Of a stretch of DNA of 48,217 nt, positions 39,667 through 48,217 are shown piece by piece. Position numbers and translations under genes: made by a program. The DNA comes from Oscillospiraceae bacterium (GTDB taxonomy: Bacteria; Bacillota; Clostridia; Oscillospirales; Oscillospiraceae). Below the pieces are notes generated by a model that saw nothing but the letters and a program-made list of their open reading frames with translations, searched no databases and had not been told where the DNA came from. The stretch is taken from positions 24,187-72,403 of the forward strand of contig JAJQEJ010000062.1 of NCBI GenBank assembly GCA_021201735.1. The letters run 5' to 3'. Each line of letters opens with the position of its first letter. Position 1 is the first letter of the stretch.

Positions 39667-40824
39667 ATGGATTTTCATCTGTCCAGAGAGCATGAGATGC
39701 TCCGGAAAATGTACCGCTCCTTTGCGGAAAATGAGGTCAAACCCATTGCGGGCGAAATTGACGAGGAAGAGCGCTTCCCGATGGAGACCGTCCGCAAGAT
39801 GGCAAAGCTCGGTATGATGGGCATTTACTTCCCCACAGAATACGGCGGCGCGGGCGGCGATATTCTGGCGTATGCCATGGCGGTGGAGGAGCTGAGCAAG
39901 GTCTGCGGCACGACGGGCGTCATCGTCTCGGCGCACACCTCCCTGTGCTGCGCCCCCATCTATGAAAACGGCAACGAGGCGCAGAAGCAAAAGTACCTGC
40001 CAAAGCTCTGCACCGGGGAGTGGATCGGCGCATTCGGCCTGACCGAGCCGGGCGCCGGTACCGACGCGCAGGGGCAGCAGACCACCGCCGTTGACGCGGG
40101 CGACCACTGGGTCCTGAACGGCTCCAAGATCTTCATTACAAACGCGGGGGTTGCCGACGTCTTTATCGTCATCGCCATCACAGGCACCGTCACCGACAAG
40201 CGCGGCAGGCCCACCAAGGAGATCTCCGCCTTTATCGTAGAGAAGGATTTCCCCGGCTTCTCCATCGGCAAGCACGAGAAAAAGATGGGCATACGCGGCT
40301 CGTCCACCTGCGAGCTGGTGTTCCAAAACTGTATTGTCCCCAAGGAGAACCTGCTCGGCGCGAAGGGCAAGGGCTTTTCCATCGCTATGAAAACCCTCGA
40401 CGGCGGACGCATCGGCATCGCCGCGCAGGCCCTCGGTCTCGGCGAGGGCGCGATTGACGAGACCATCGCCTATACCAAAGAGCGGGTGCAGTTTGGAAAG
40501 CGCATCTCCCAGTTCCAGAACACCCAGTTTCAGCTTGCCGATATGCACACAAAGATGCAGGCGGCGCAGTATCTGGTCTATGCCGCGGCACTGAAAAAGC
40601 AGAACGGCGAGCCGTACTCCATGGACGCCGCTATGGCAAAGCTCTTTGCCTCCGAGGCGGCGAGCGACGTCACCCGCCGCTGCGTGCAGCTGTTCGGCGG
40701 CTACGGCTATACGCGCGACTACCCCGTCGAGCGCCTGATGCGCGACGCGAAAATCACCGAAATTTATGAGGGAACCAGCGAAGTGCAGCGGATGGTCGTG
40801 GCAGGCGCGCTGGAGATACGATAA
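39667..40824 (+). CDS. bcd: Acyl-CoA dehydrogenase, butyryl-CoA dehydrogenase type
   Basis: 385 residues, standard length. FAD/CoA segments: [18 protein letters not shown], shown by [41 protein letters not shown] and the catalytic Glu region in [17 protein letters not shown]. Reduces crotonyl-CoA to butyryl-CoA; with EtfAB it usually bifurcates electrons, driving ferredoxin reduction from NADH. Next to etfB and etfA. ATG 39667 is preceded by AAGGAGG. Confidence 0.95.
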   Translation: MDFHLSREHEMLRKMYRSFAENEVKPIAGEIDEEERFPMETVRKMAKLGMMGIYFPTEYGGAGGDILAYAMAVEELSKVCGTTGVIVSAHTSLCCAPIYENGNEAQKQKYLPKLCTGEWIGAFGLTEPGAGTDAQGQQTTAVDAGDHWVLNGSKIFITNAGVADVFIVIAITGTVTDKRGRPTKEISAFIVEKDFPGFSIGKHEKKMGIRGSSTCELVFQNCIVPKENLLGAKGKGFSIAMKTLDGGRIGIAAQALGLGEGAIDETIAYTKERVQFGKRISQFQNTQFQLADMHTKMQAAQYLVYAAALKKQNGEPYSMDAAMAKLFASEAASDVTRRCVQLFGGYGYTRDYPVERLMRDAKITEIYEGTSEVQRMVVAGALEIR

Positions 40825-40840
40825 GGGGGCCGAAAAGAAA

Positions 40841-41641
40841 ATGAAAATCATTGTCTGCGTAAAGCAGGTTCCGGATACCTCCGGCGTGGTGGCGGTCAAA
40901 GAGGACGGAACCATGGACCGCGCGAAAATGGCGACCATCACCAACCCGGACGATTTAAACGCGGTGGAGGCCGCGCTTGCGATGAAGGACGCGACGGGCT
41001 GCCCCGTCACCGTCATCTCCATGGGTCCCGCGCCCGCCGAGGGGATGCTGCGCGAGCTGCTCGCGATGGGCGCGGATGAGGCGGTGCTGATTTCCGCACG
41101 GGAATTCGGCGGATCGGACACCTATGCCACCTCGCAGATTCTCGCCGCCGCCCTCCAAAAGCTGGGCATTGACGAGGAGACCATCGTCTTCTGTGGGCGG
41201 CAGGCCATCGACGGCGACACTGCGCAGGTGGGCCCGCAGATTGCCGAAAAGCTGAACCTGCCGCAGGTGACCTATGCCACGGACATTCAGGTGGACGGCA
41301 AGACAGTGACCGTCCGGCGGCAGCTGGAGGATGGGTATATGACCCTGCGGCTACAAATGCCATGCCTTATCACCTGCATCAAGGAGCTGAATACACCGCG
41401 CTACATGAGCGTGGCGGGTATTTTGGGCTGCTATGAAAAGTCGCTGCGCGTGTTTGACTATGCAACCCTCGGAGACGAGGCGCTTCTTGATCCGGACACC
41501 ATTGGGCTCAAGGGCTCGCCCACCAATGTCTATAAGTCCTTTTCCCCGCCTCTGCGCGCCAAGGGTAAGATTTTAGACGGCGCGGGCAAAGAGACCTGTG
41601 AAGAACTTGCGGGCATATTGCGCGCTGAAAATCTAATTTGA
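40841..41641 (+). CDS. etfB: Electron transfer flavoprotein beta subunit
   Basis: 266 residues. KIIVCVKQVPDTSG at the N-terminus, NPDDLNAVEAALAMKD, and FCGRQAIDGDTAQVGPQIAE, the ETF-beta signature. The FAD-binding and bifurcating interface is shared with EtfA. Start ATG 40841 follows AAGGGGG; a longer frame from 40766 runs into bcd. The order bcd-etfB-etfA is the clostridial one, indicating an electron-bifurcating Bcd-Etf complex. Confidence 0.96.
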   Translation: MKIIVCVKQVPDTSGVVAVKEDGTMDRAKMATITNPDDLNAVEAALAMKDATGCPVTVISMGPAPAEGMLRELLAMGADEAVLISAREFGGSDTYATSQILAAALQKLGIDEETIVFCGRQAIDGDTAQVGPQIAEKLNLPQVTYATDIQVDGKTVTVRRQLEDGYMTLRLQMPCLITCIKELNTPRYMSVAGILGCYEKSLRVFDYATLGDEALLDPDTIGLKGSPTNVYKSFSPPLRAKGKILDGAGKETCEELAGILRAENLI

Positions 41642-41661
41642 TGAGAGGAGAGAACGATACC

Positions 41662-42765
41662 ATGGCTTTTGATAGCAAAGACACCGCGGCCTTTCGCGGC
41701 GTATGGGTATTCTGTGAGCAGCGCGGCGGGCAGATCATGAGCACAAGCTACCAGCTCCTCTCAGAGGGGCGGAAGCTCGCGGACGACTTGGGCGTGGACC
41801 TCTGCGGCGTGGTGCTCGGCAGCGGGATGAAAAACGAATACGTGACCGCCCTCGGCGGATACGGCGCGGACAGGGTGTTTCTGTGCGACCACCCCATGCT
41901 GGAAGACTACACCACAGACGCCTATACCAAAGCGCTCTGCGCGCTGGTGGAGGAGAAGAAGCCGGAGATTCTGCTCATCGGCGCGACCAGCATCGGGCGC
42001 GATCTCGCGCCCCGCTGCGCCGCCCGCCTGCACACCGGCCTGACTGCGGACTGCACCCATCTGGATGTGGATGTGGAGAAGTACAAGGCGTTTCTCCGAG
42101 GCACCTCCAATATCGATGTAGATAACACCAAATTTGAGGAGAACAGCAACCTCAAGATGACCCGCCCCGCCTTCGGCGGGCACCTGATGGCAACCATCAT
42201 CTGCCCCCGCTTCCGCCCCCAAATGTCCACCGTGCGCCCCGGCGTGATGCAGACCCAGCCCTTTGACGAGCAGGGCGCGCAGAAGGTCGTCGTCGAGACG
42301 GTGCCCGTTACCCTCGCGCCGGAGGATCTGCATGTGGAGCTGCTGGAGATCAAAAAAGCGGCCAAGCAGATGGTCGATCTGGTCGGTGCCGATGTGGTGG
42401 TCACGGTCGGGCGCGGCATCAGCGCCGACCCCGAAAAGGGCGTCGCGCTGGCACAGGCGCTTGCAAACACCCTCGGCGGCGTGCTCGGCGCGTCCCGCGC
42501 GGTGGTTGATGAAGGGCTGGTACCCGCCGACCATCAGGTGGGACAGACGGGCAAGACCGTCCATCCGCGCATCTATATCGCCCTCGGCGTCTCCGGTGCC
42601 ATTCAGCATCTCGCGGGAATGCAGGACTCTGAGTGCATCATCGCCGTCAATAAAAATCCCGACGCGCCGATTTTTGAGGTGGCGACGTACGGTATTGTGG
42701 GGGATCTGTTTCAGGTTGCGCCCATGCTCGCGGAAGCCCTGCGCACGGAGATTGCGGCGAAATAG
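41662..42765 (+). CDS. etfA: Electron transfer flavoprotein alpha subunit
   Basis: 367 residues. GRDLAPRCAARLHTGLTADCT in domain I and the FAD-binding C-terminal half VGRGISADPEKG, ALGVSGAIQHLAGM and VNKNPDAPIFEVATYGIVGDL. Start ATG 41662 has GAGAGGAG about 11 bases upstream. It ends the butyrate core; a further gene for nucleoside phosphorylase follows after 66 bases. Confidence 0.96.
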   Translation: MAFDSKDTAAFRGVWVFCEQRGGQIMSTSYQLLSEGRKLADDLGVDLCGVVLGSGMKNEYVTALGGYGADRVFLCDHPMLEDYTTDAYTKALCALVEEKKPEILLIGATSIGRDLAPRCAARLHTGLTADCTHLDVDVEKYKAFLRGTSNIDVDNTKFEENSNLKMTRPAFGGHLMATIICPRFRPQMSTVRPGVMQTQPFDEQGAQKVVVETVPVTLAPEDLHVELLEIKKAAKQMVDLVGADVVVTVGRGISADPEKGVALAQALANTLGGVLGASRAVVDEGLVPADHQVGQTGKTVHPRIYIALGVSGAIQHLAGMQDSECIIAVNKNPDAPIFEVATYGIVGDLFQVAPMLAEALRTEIAAK

Positions 42766-42831
42766 GCTGTTGCGGGTACCCCCCATCGGCAAGAGGTACA
42801 GCCCAAGATGATATACACGGAGGAAACGCGG

Positions 42832-43602
42832 ATGACTGAGCGGGAAACACAATACCACATTCAATGCGCCCCCGGCGATGTGGGCGGATACTGCATTCTC
42901 CCCGGCGATCCGGGGCGGTGCGAGCGGATTGCGGCCCACTTGGATGATGCCGCGCTGGTCGCGTCGAACCGCGAGTTTACCACCTACACCGGTACCCTTG
43001 CGGGTGAGAGGGTGAGTGTAGTGTCCACCGGCATCGGCGGCCCCTCCGCCGTCATTGCGATGGAGGAGCTGCACGCCATCGGCGCGCACACCTTCATTCG
43101 CGTGGGTACCTGCGGCGGAATTGACCTGAAGGTGAAAAGCGGGGACATCGTCGTGGCGACCGGCGCGGTGCGTCAGGAGGGGACGAGCCGCGCATACGCG
43201 CCGATTGCATTCCCCGCCGTAAGCGACTATCGGGTGCAGCGCGCGCTGGTGGCGGCGTGCGAACACCTCGGCAAGCCGTGGCACGCCGGGGTGGTGCAGT
43301 GCAAGGATTCCTTCTACGGGCAGCACAGCCCAGAGCGTATGCCGGTCGCCGCCGACCTGCTCCAAAAATGGGACGCGTGGAAGAAACTCGGCGTGCTGGC
43401 CTCCGAAATGGAGTCGGCGGCCCTCTTCTGCTGCGCCGCCGCGCTCGACGTGCGGTGCGGCGCGTGCTTCCACGTCATCTGGAATCAGGAGCGGCAGGCT
43501 GCGGGCCTCGACCAAACCGAAAGCCACGACACCGAAGCCGCCGTCACCGTCGGCGTGGAGGCGATGAGGCTGCTCATTGTACAGGCACAGCAATCAGGAT
43601 AG
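42832..43602 (+). CDS. Nucleoside phosphorylase, uridine phosphorylase-like
   Basis: 256 residues. NP-I fold: [48 protein letters not shown], and SEMESAALF (the Met-Glu-Ser ribose-binding motif). Phosphorolyses a pyrimidine nucleoside, most likely uridine, though deoxyadenosine-type DeoD is not excluded. I used ATG 42832, 8 bases after GGAGG at 42819-42823; the ATG at 42808 lacks a site. It lies 66 bases after etfA and ends at a strong hairpin. Confidence 0.9.
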   Translation: MTERETQYHIQCAPGDVGGYCILPGDPGRCERIAAHLDDAALVASNREFTTYTGTLAGERVSVVSTGIGGPSAVIAMEELHAIGAHTFIRVGTCGGIDLKVKSGDIVVATGAVRQEGTSRAYAPIAFPAVSDYRVQRALVAACEHLGKPWHAGVVQCKDSFYGQHSPERMPVAADLLQKWDAWKKLGVLASEMESAALFCCAAALDVRCGACFHVIWNQERQAAGLDQTESHDTEAAVTVGVEAMRLLIVQAQQSG

Positions 43603-43614
43603 CATAAAATAATA

Positions 43615-43652
43615 ATGGGGGCTGTAGCTTTTCATGAAGCTACAGCCCCCAT
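43615..43652. terminator. Bidirectional terminator
   Basis: ATGGGGGCTGTAGCTT (43615-43630) pairs perfectly with AAGCTACAGCCCCCAT (43637-43652), 16 bp, loop TTCATG. It closes the nucleoside phosphorylase gene. It overlaps the last codons of the minus-strand SLH gene in its current reading frame. Confidence 0.85.
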
Positions 43653-46600
43653 AACCTGTTTGTGCATGTACTGGCGATGTTCAGGAGGGGATTGCCGTGG
43701 TTGGAATCGGCGCGTAATTGTATATGTACTTTCAGGATTGGTCATGCGGGCGGCAAAGCTGTATTCACAGTCCGTTGTATAAGCCGGAAGCATGGAGGCC
43801 GCGCCATCCCGGTACAGGATCAGCCTGTATTCCCTTGCACCGTCCACTTCGTCCCAGCGGATTATCCCGTCTGTAAAGGACAAGCCCTCCGGCTGTGTGA
43901 GCTGTTCATATTCCGGATCAATCATCGTGGTGACCGCGACAGCTCCGTTGTCTTGCACCGCCGCGTTTCCAGTTTTCGCCCCAGCATCCGCGTCGATAAA
44001 GATGATATCAGTCGGCACAGATACCTCAGCACTTGCTATGCCGGCGTTTGCGGCAGTCAGTCCTTCGGTGAGGATGGTTAAGCCGTCAAAATTAACCTGC
44101 CGGACATCCGCCGCCGTAACGCCGGTGACGGTGAGCCCGTCATCCCCCATTTGTATGTCCGCGCCGCCCGCTTCCATGCTGCCGCTGAGCTGTAACGACT
44201 GGAATTCAGTGGCGAGCTGCTTGTCAAACGAGAATTCAGCAGAAAAGTCCGTTCCTTCTTCTGCCTCAAGCACCACCTGGCACGCAGAGACGTCTGTATC
44301 AGACACTGTAATCACAGCGGTAACGTTTGGCTGTATCTCCACGTCTACGGAGGCAAAATCGTCGGCAAGGCTGACCGTCAACACAGAATCTTTTGTATTT
44401 GTAATGGTATAGGTATCCTCCGGCAGCAGGAAAAACGAGCCGTCAGCGCTATGATCCGCAGGCAGGAAATCAAACACGCGCGCATTTTCTATCTCCGTAT
44501 CCATCCCGCCATTTGTCAGCGTGGCGGTGTCGCCATTGGAGGCGGTCAAAACCAGCGAATCAATGCTCTCATTTTCCATACCGATATAGACAAGCAGTGA
44601 ACTGTCTGCGGTTGCCGCCGTTGTTTGGTTGATTTCGCGCAGCTCCCACAGTGTCATCATATCGTCCAGCGTGAGGTAGTAGAATTGGTAATATTCTTTG
44701 CCAAGCGCCTGATAGTTCGCCTGAATATTGGCCCAGTCTGCCGGATCACTTCCGGTTCCTGTTTTTGTTATTTGCACGGAGGCCTCGTCACCATTTGGGT
44801 CATGCACCTGAATGGTGACGGTTCCGTCTGCTTCCACCGAATATCCGGTTACAAACAGGGCATGGGCTGCATAGCCCGCTCCGCTTATACTTAATACAAC
44901 CGGATTGGTGTGATCCGTTTGATACGCCTCTACCGCGTCAAAAAATTCCACCCAGTTTGCGTCGTTGTTGCAATTATGCATAAGGTTTTTAATTTCTTGC
45001 GCTAAATGTAAGACGGTAATCATATCACGCATACTCAGTCCGTCAGCCGCCGCGCTGCTTTCCTCCGGCTGCACGTCGCTTGGAACGGTATACGACCGGT
45101 AGTCGGAAAAGCCAGCGGCAGTAATCCCGCTTTTCCACGGCTGCCCCACCATGGCGGTTGCAATACATAGCCCGTAGCAATGGCCTCCTACAACATAGTC
45201 CTCACCTATATCCATTTCAAACTTTTCATAAATACGATCAGTTTTATCCTTTCCAAGTAAAGTGGTGATAAAATCATAGGTGTATGTATCACCATAGTTG
45301 TGATTTCCTGTCAAGCTTGTCGTATCTGAGGAACCATTGACAAGATACTCATCTGTGCCATTTTCGACAAAATATACCCGAATCGCAATGTCGCTGCCCA
45401 CCGCGCTAAACGGTATGGTACTCGCCTGCATCTGATAGCCCAAATAGGTGTATTCCTCTTCTTCTGAGCCGTCGTCGACGACATAATAGCTGATAAACGC
45501 GTCCTCCTGCGCCTGAAGCGCAATGCTTGCCGATTCCTGCTCCCCCACGCGTACCACACCGGACGCGTTGCCGTGAATGGTGCGTCCCAAAACAGTTGCG
45601 GAGCCGCTGCCGTACAGTTTGATGGATACGGTGTGTCCTTCCGCGGTGCCGGGAAGGACATATTGAAACAGCGTCGCGAGCATTCTGGCCATCTGTGCCC
45701 TTGTGACAGACCCGCCCGGCTCCAGCCTGACCGCGCTGGTACCGCTGATGATGCCGGCGCCGACGGCCCACTTCATACCGTCCTCCGCCCAGGAAGACAC
45801 TGCCTCCGCGTCCGCATATGATGACAGGCTTCCCTGCTCCGTCAATGACCAGTTGCCGGTATATATTGCAGAGACAAAGCAGTATAACATATCACATGCC
45901 TGCTCGCGCGTGACAATACCTTCCGGCTGGAAAAGGCCGCCGCCCACGCCGTCCGCAATTCCCTGCTCTGTCGCCCACATGACCGCGTCATAGTAATCGC
46001 TCGTAGCTGCGACGTCAGAGAACGCAGTTTTCTTTTCCGCTGCCGGTTCGCCCTGCGTACGGTGGAGGATCGTGACCAGCATGGCTCTGTTCATCTCGAC
46101 CTCCGGGCCAAACAGTGTGCTTGTCATGCCGGTCATGAGTCCGTTGCTGTACACGTACTCAATGTCACTTCTGGCCCAGTGTGCGCTGTCCACGTCTGTA
46201 AAGGGAAAGGTACTGCTTACGGGGGTAGTGGAAATGCTGGTTTGTCCCATATCGTCCCAGCCCTCTTTGACCGCGGTGGCCCAGAAGTATACCGGCCTTT
46301 CTGTCAGATTACGGCCTGAAACATCAAAGGAAAGCTCCGTGCCGTCATATAGATATTGGGGTGTATTGTCATAAGGCATGGCGATGTTGGAGGTATAGTA
46401 AATGGATGCCCCTTCGGTCGTGCACGCAAAGCTTACATAAAGTGTATTCTCGTCTTCACTCAATCTGGTTGTGACGGTCGGGGCAGCCACGGTGCCCTCA
46501 GATGGAATGTCGGCGCCATTTTCCATGTCAAAGCTGATATTGTGAATCCATTTGTAGTAGTCAAGGCACGAGGCAGTTCCATTCATCAGCGTGTCCTCCG

Positions 46601-46859
46601 ACTGCGGCAGGCAAAAACGCAACGCGGAGGCACCGTCTAACTGGTCGGACAGGCTGCCGGCCGCGATACTGCCATTGACTTCAATTGCCCCTGCAACATT
46701 CACTTCATAACTGTTTGAAAGACCGGCTGCTGTCCGTCCGGAATAAGAACAGGTTGCCAGAATGGGAACGGCAGGCTGTCCCATCTCCAATACCGCCAGC
46801 TTTTCATTGTAATATGGAGCGTTGTAGGGCAGTCCAGATGTGCTTTTTGAGTTTTCCAC
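43632..46859 (-). CDS. SLH protein with CHB_HEX-like and papain-like cysteine-peptidase domains (5'-truncated?)
   Basis: 1,075 residues as read. Residues 125-205 resemble the chitobiase/hexosaminidase C-terminal Ig-like fold (APTVTTRLSEDENTLYVSFA). SLH motifs lie at about 219-265 (FTDVDSAHWARSDIEYVYSN), 279-325 and 345-392. A peptidase-like domain follows: Cys561 in GGHCYGLC, His666 in AGYAAHALFVTGY and Asp687 in VHDPNGDE, the Cys-His-Asp order of papain/C39-like enzymes. The rest is beta-rich. The GTG at 46859 gives no signal peptide and begins inside what looks like a mid-protein domain, facing a similarly headless gene. The last 30 residues are off-pattern (RRFQPRQSPPEHRQY) and run through the terminator. 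Confidence 0.78.
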   Translation of the reverse strand: MENSKSTSGLPYNAPYYNEKLAVLEMGQPAVPILATCSYSGRTAAGLSNSYEVNVAGAIEVNGSIAAGSLSDQLDGASALRFCLPQSEDTLMNGTASCLDYYKWIHNISFDMENGADIPSEGTVAAPTVTTRLSEDENTLYVSFACTTEGASIYYTSNIAMPYDNTPQYLYDGTELSFDVSGRNLTERPVYFWATAVKEGWDDMGQTSISTTPVSSTFPFTDVDSAHWARSDIEYVYSNGLMTGMTSTLFGPEVEMNRAMLVTILHRTQGEPAAEKKTAFSDVAATSDYYDAVMWATEQGIADGVGGGLFQPEGIVTREQACDMLYCFVSAIYTGNWSLTEQGSLSSYADAEAVSSWAEDGMKWAVGAGIISGTSAVRLEPGGSVTRAQMARMLATLFQYVLPGTAEGHTVSIKLYGSGSATVLGRTIHGNASGVVRVGEQESASIALQAQEDAFISYYVVDDGSEEEEYTYLGYQMQASTIPFSAVGSDIAIRVYFVENGTDEYLVNGSSDTTSLTGNHNYGDTYTYDFITTLLGKDKTDRIYEKFEMDIGEDYVVGGHCYGLCIATAMVGQPWKSGITAAGFSDYRSYTVPSDVQPEESSAAADGLSMRDMITVLHLAQEIKNLMHNCNNDANWVEFFDAVEAYQTDHTNPVVLSISGAGYAAHALFVTGYSVEADGTVTIQVHDPNGDEASVQITKTGTGSDPADWANIQANYQALGKEYYQFYYLTLDDMMTLWELREINQTTAATADSSLLVYIGMENESIDSLVLTASNGDTATLTNGGMDTEIENARVFDFLPADHSADGSFFLLPEDTYTITNTKDSVLTVSLADDFASVDVEIQPNVTAVITVSDTDVSACQVVLEAEEGTDFSAEFSFDKQLATEFQSLQLSGSMEAGGADIQMGDDGLTVTGVTAADVRQVNFDGLTILTEGLTAANAGIASAEVSVPTDIIFIDADAGAKTGNAAVQDNGAVAVTTMIDPEYEQLTQPEGLSFTDGIIRWDEVDGAREYRLILYRDGAASMLPAYTTDCEYSFAARMTNPESTYTITRRFQPRQSPPEHRQYMHKQVMGAVAS

Positions 46860-48087
46860 ACCCCTATGTGTGCTTGTGGAGCGTCCCGACTGGGTATTTA
46901 CCGGAGCCGCTTTTGGCTTGTCGGATCGCTACTTCATATACCCTACTACCATCCATGTCAGCGACGCGCTGGGCCGTAGCATGGTGTTTGAGGGGATGGA
47001 CGTAGTCTCCTCCACCATGGATGAGGCCGATTTTTATGATACCGGCCCTTCCGGTCCTCAACGTAGAGAAATTTATGTGAATCCCGGCAGCTATACCTTT
47101 ACCCTGTCCGAGAAGGAGAGCGGGCTAAATAACGAAATGCATCTTTGCGCATATTTGAATGATATGCGCCTTCAATGGTACGCCAGCGAATTATCCGATT
47201 CCGATTCTGTGACCTTTGCGGCAGAAGGGGATGAATTTAGATCCATTATCATCAAAAGCGAACATACAGATAAGAATTTCTGTGTAAAACTATATTCGTA
47301 TACCCCGGAAGGTACAGTGGATTATGATATTGAGCTTGCTTTTGAAATGCGTGATACGTGCTCCACTGTCACCAAGGTGGAGGGCGGTACAACACTGGAG
47401 GGGGCCGTACGCTACACTCTGACGCTTGCGAAACACTCTGAAAATGTCATAGCATACGCCCCGGTGGAGATAGGGTATGCTAAAATCTACCTCGATGAAC
47501 GCACGGAAGACGTCACCTTCCTCACCTATGCCGATGTGCCGGAAGACGCGTGGTACTACGACACGGTATACGACATGAAGGAACTGGGCCTGATGACCGG
47601 CACTTCCAGCCGGGACTTTTCCCCGCAGGAGCATCTCTCGCGCGGGATGTTCCTGACTGTGCTGCAGCGCATGGGCGGATTGCCGGACGCATCTGTAAAT
47701 CACAGCTTCCCCGACGTGTCCGCTCAGAAATATTACAGCGACGCCGTCTCCTGGGGCGTGGCGCACGGGCTTGTTGCGGGCTACAGCGATACCTCCTTCG
47801 CCCCGGAAGACCCGGTCACCCGAGAGCAGCTGGCGGTGATTCTGGTACGCTATCTTGAGGCGCGCGGCATTGCGCCGGAGACGGTCACAGACATTGCGGC
47901 GGATACCTTTTCGGACTATGATGAGATTTCAGCGGACGCAAGGGCCGCGGTGGGCAACGCCGTGCAATGGGGACTGCTTTCCGGACGGGCCGACAACCGG
48001 CTGAACCCGCAGGACCCGGCCACCCGTGCCGAAACAGCGGTCGTCCTGCAAAGGCTTCTGGTGCTTACAGGTGATGTTGTACTGTAG
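46840..48087 (+). CDS. C-terminal SLH surface protein (5'-truncated?)
   Basis: 415 residues as read from GTG 46840. Residues 1-220 are a beta-rich external region (PDWVFTGAAFGLSDRY; VNPGSYTFTLSEKESG; YDIELAFEM). SLH motifs are at about 230-278 (YADVPEDAWYYDTVYDMKEL), 290-337 and 356-405 (FSDYDEISADARAAVGNAVQ). There is no signal peptide or ribosome site, and the frame closes at a TAG only 13 bases upstream (46825). It overlaps the minus-strand SLH gene for 20 bases. Both genes therefore seem to be remnants joined at this point. The 3' end is followed by a clear terminator, and the protein likely is wall-bound if expressed from an upstream fused promoter. Confidence 0.72.
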   Translation: MLFEFSTPLCVLVERPDWVFTGAAFGLSDRYFIYPTTIHVSDALGRSMVFEGMDVVSSTMDEADFYDTGPSGPQRREIYVNPGSYTFTLSEKESGLNNEMHLCAYLNDMRLQWYASELSDSDSVTFAAEGDEFRSIIIKSEHTDKNFCVKLYSYTPEGTVDYDIELAFEMRDTCSTVTKVEGGTTLEGAVRYTLTLAKHSENVIAYAPVEIGYAKIYLDERTEDVTFLTYADVPEDAWYYDTVYDMKELGLMTGTSSRDFSPQEHLSRGMFLTVLQRMGGLPDASVNHSFPDVSAQKYYSDAVSWGVAHGLVAGYSDTSFAPEDPVTREQLAVILVRYLEARGIAPETVTDIAADTFSDYDEISADARAAVGNAVQWGLLSGRADNRLNPQDPATRAETAVVLQRLLVLTGDVVL

Positions 48088-48132
48088 GGCTTTGTATCAC
48101 GATACCTGTGCGCCTGTCTTTTATAAAAGCAA

Positions 48133-48165
48133 AGCCGAAACGCTGCAAAGTGCAGCGTTTCGGCT
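48133..48165 (+). terminator. Terminator of the plus-strand SLH gene
   Basis: AGCCGAAACGCTGCA (48133-48147) and TGCAGCGTTTCGGCT (48151-48165) form a perfect 15-bp stem with loop AAG, 45 bases past the stop codon. Confidence 0.85.
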
Positions 48166-48175
48166 CAGCCTGTCA

Positions 48176-48214
48176 AAGAACGGCTGCTTTCATCAGGCGA
48201 AAGCAGCCGTTCTT
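48176..48214. terminator. Second hairpin, tandem with the first
   Basis: AAGAACGGCTGCTTTC (48176-48191) pairs with GAAAGCAGCCGTTCTT (48199-48214), 16 bp, loop ATCAGGC. It may terminate a convergent gene beyond the right edge. Confidence 0.65.
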
Positions 48215-48217
48215 GTG

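Noticed and set aside
41761..43593. 610-codon open frame antisense to etfA and the nucleoside phosphorylase gene
   Set aside because: The plus strand encodes two well-conserved enzymes; the minus translation is His/Arg/Gly-rich with no recognisable domain.
1..48217. CRISPR array, insertion sequence, phage or integron
   Set aside because: No array of regularly spaced short repeats, no transposase, integrase or terminal inverted repeats were found; repeats present are coding-domain duplications, operator pairs and hairpins.

Overview
The window looks like chromosomal DNA of a moderately GC-rich, Gram-positive anaerobe of the class Clostridia (Oscillospirales-like). The evidence is a butyrate pathway operon with electron-transfer flavoprotein genes, several S-layer-homology (SLH) surface proteins, sigma-A promoters and GGAGG ribosome sites of Firmicutes type, frequent TTG/GTG starts, an L13-type leader before rplM-rpsI, and no Gram-negative envelope genes. 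There is no insertion sequence, phage or CRISPR array. This is an inference from gene content; no 16S is present.

Layout. 1-3034 (minus): a sigma factor fused to a membrane segment and an external tail, a transglutaminase-like secreted protein, a small HTH protein and the start of a beta-helix surface protein that runs off the left edge. 3289-6057 (plus): a wall protein with a seven-repeat beta-propeller. 6151-8570: iron-sulfur flavoprotein, Na+/alanine symporter, YciI protein. 8661-10172 (minus): SLH-DUF1266 protein. 10301-12683: MarR repressor with two operators, MFS transporter, YgjP-like metalloprotease. 12686-15094 (minus): Cys-rich repeat protein. 15246-20199: second symporter, unknown helical protein, Pol IV (dinB), His/Cys-rich small protein. 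20275-24152 (minus): ECF sigma, DUF4179-like membrane anti-sigma, and an SLH protein carrying a near-copy of the anti-sigma's external domain. 24325-25971: VanX-like dipeptidase, tRNA-Thr(CGT), small protein. 26119-27567: tyrosine phenol-lyase/tryptophanase family enzyme. 27704-31077: FecCD-type ABC importer with a molybdopterin-oxidoreductase-fold lipoprotein. 31324-35862: MBOAT, SGNH/polysaccharide-deacetylase fusion, acyl carrier protein and FkbH-like enzyme. 35909-37789: TtcA-like protein, rplM, rpsI. 37907-43602: a Fur-type box, then crt-hbd-bcd-etfB-etfA and a nucleoside phosphorylase. 43632-48087: two SLH proteins, one with a papain-like domain, whose 5' ends collide head to head.

Most striking points. 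(1) 31324-35862 has the parts list of the Dlt D-alanylation system (carrier protein, MBOAT, SGNH protein), but the activating enzyme is replaced by an FkbH-family protein, the family that loads a glyceryl unit from 1,3-bisphosphoglycerate onto a carrier protein. I propose a glyceryl (or derived C3 acyl) modification of a surface polymer. (2) The ECF sigma/anti-sigma pair is followed by a wall-anchored SLH protein holding a duplicate of the anti-sigma sensor domain, suggesting a paired sensor/decoy. (3) An exact 7-1-7 Fur-type palindrome lies just upstream of the promoter of the butyrate operon. (4) Two SLH genes without signal peptides meet head to head near 46850, suggesting rearrangement of a surface-protein locus.
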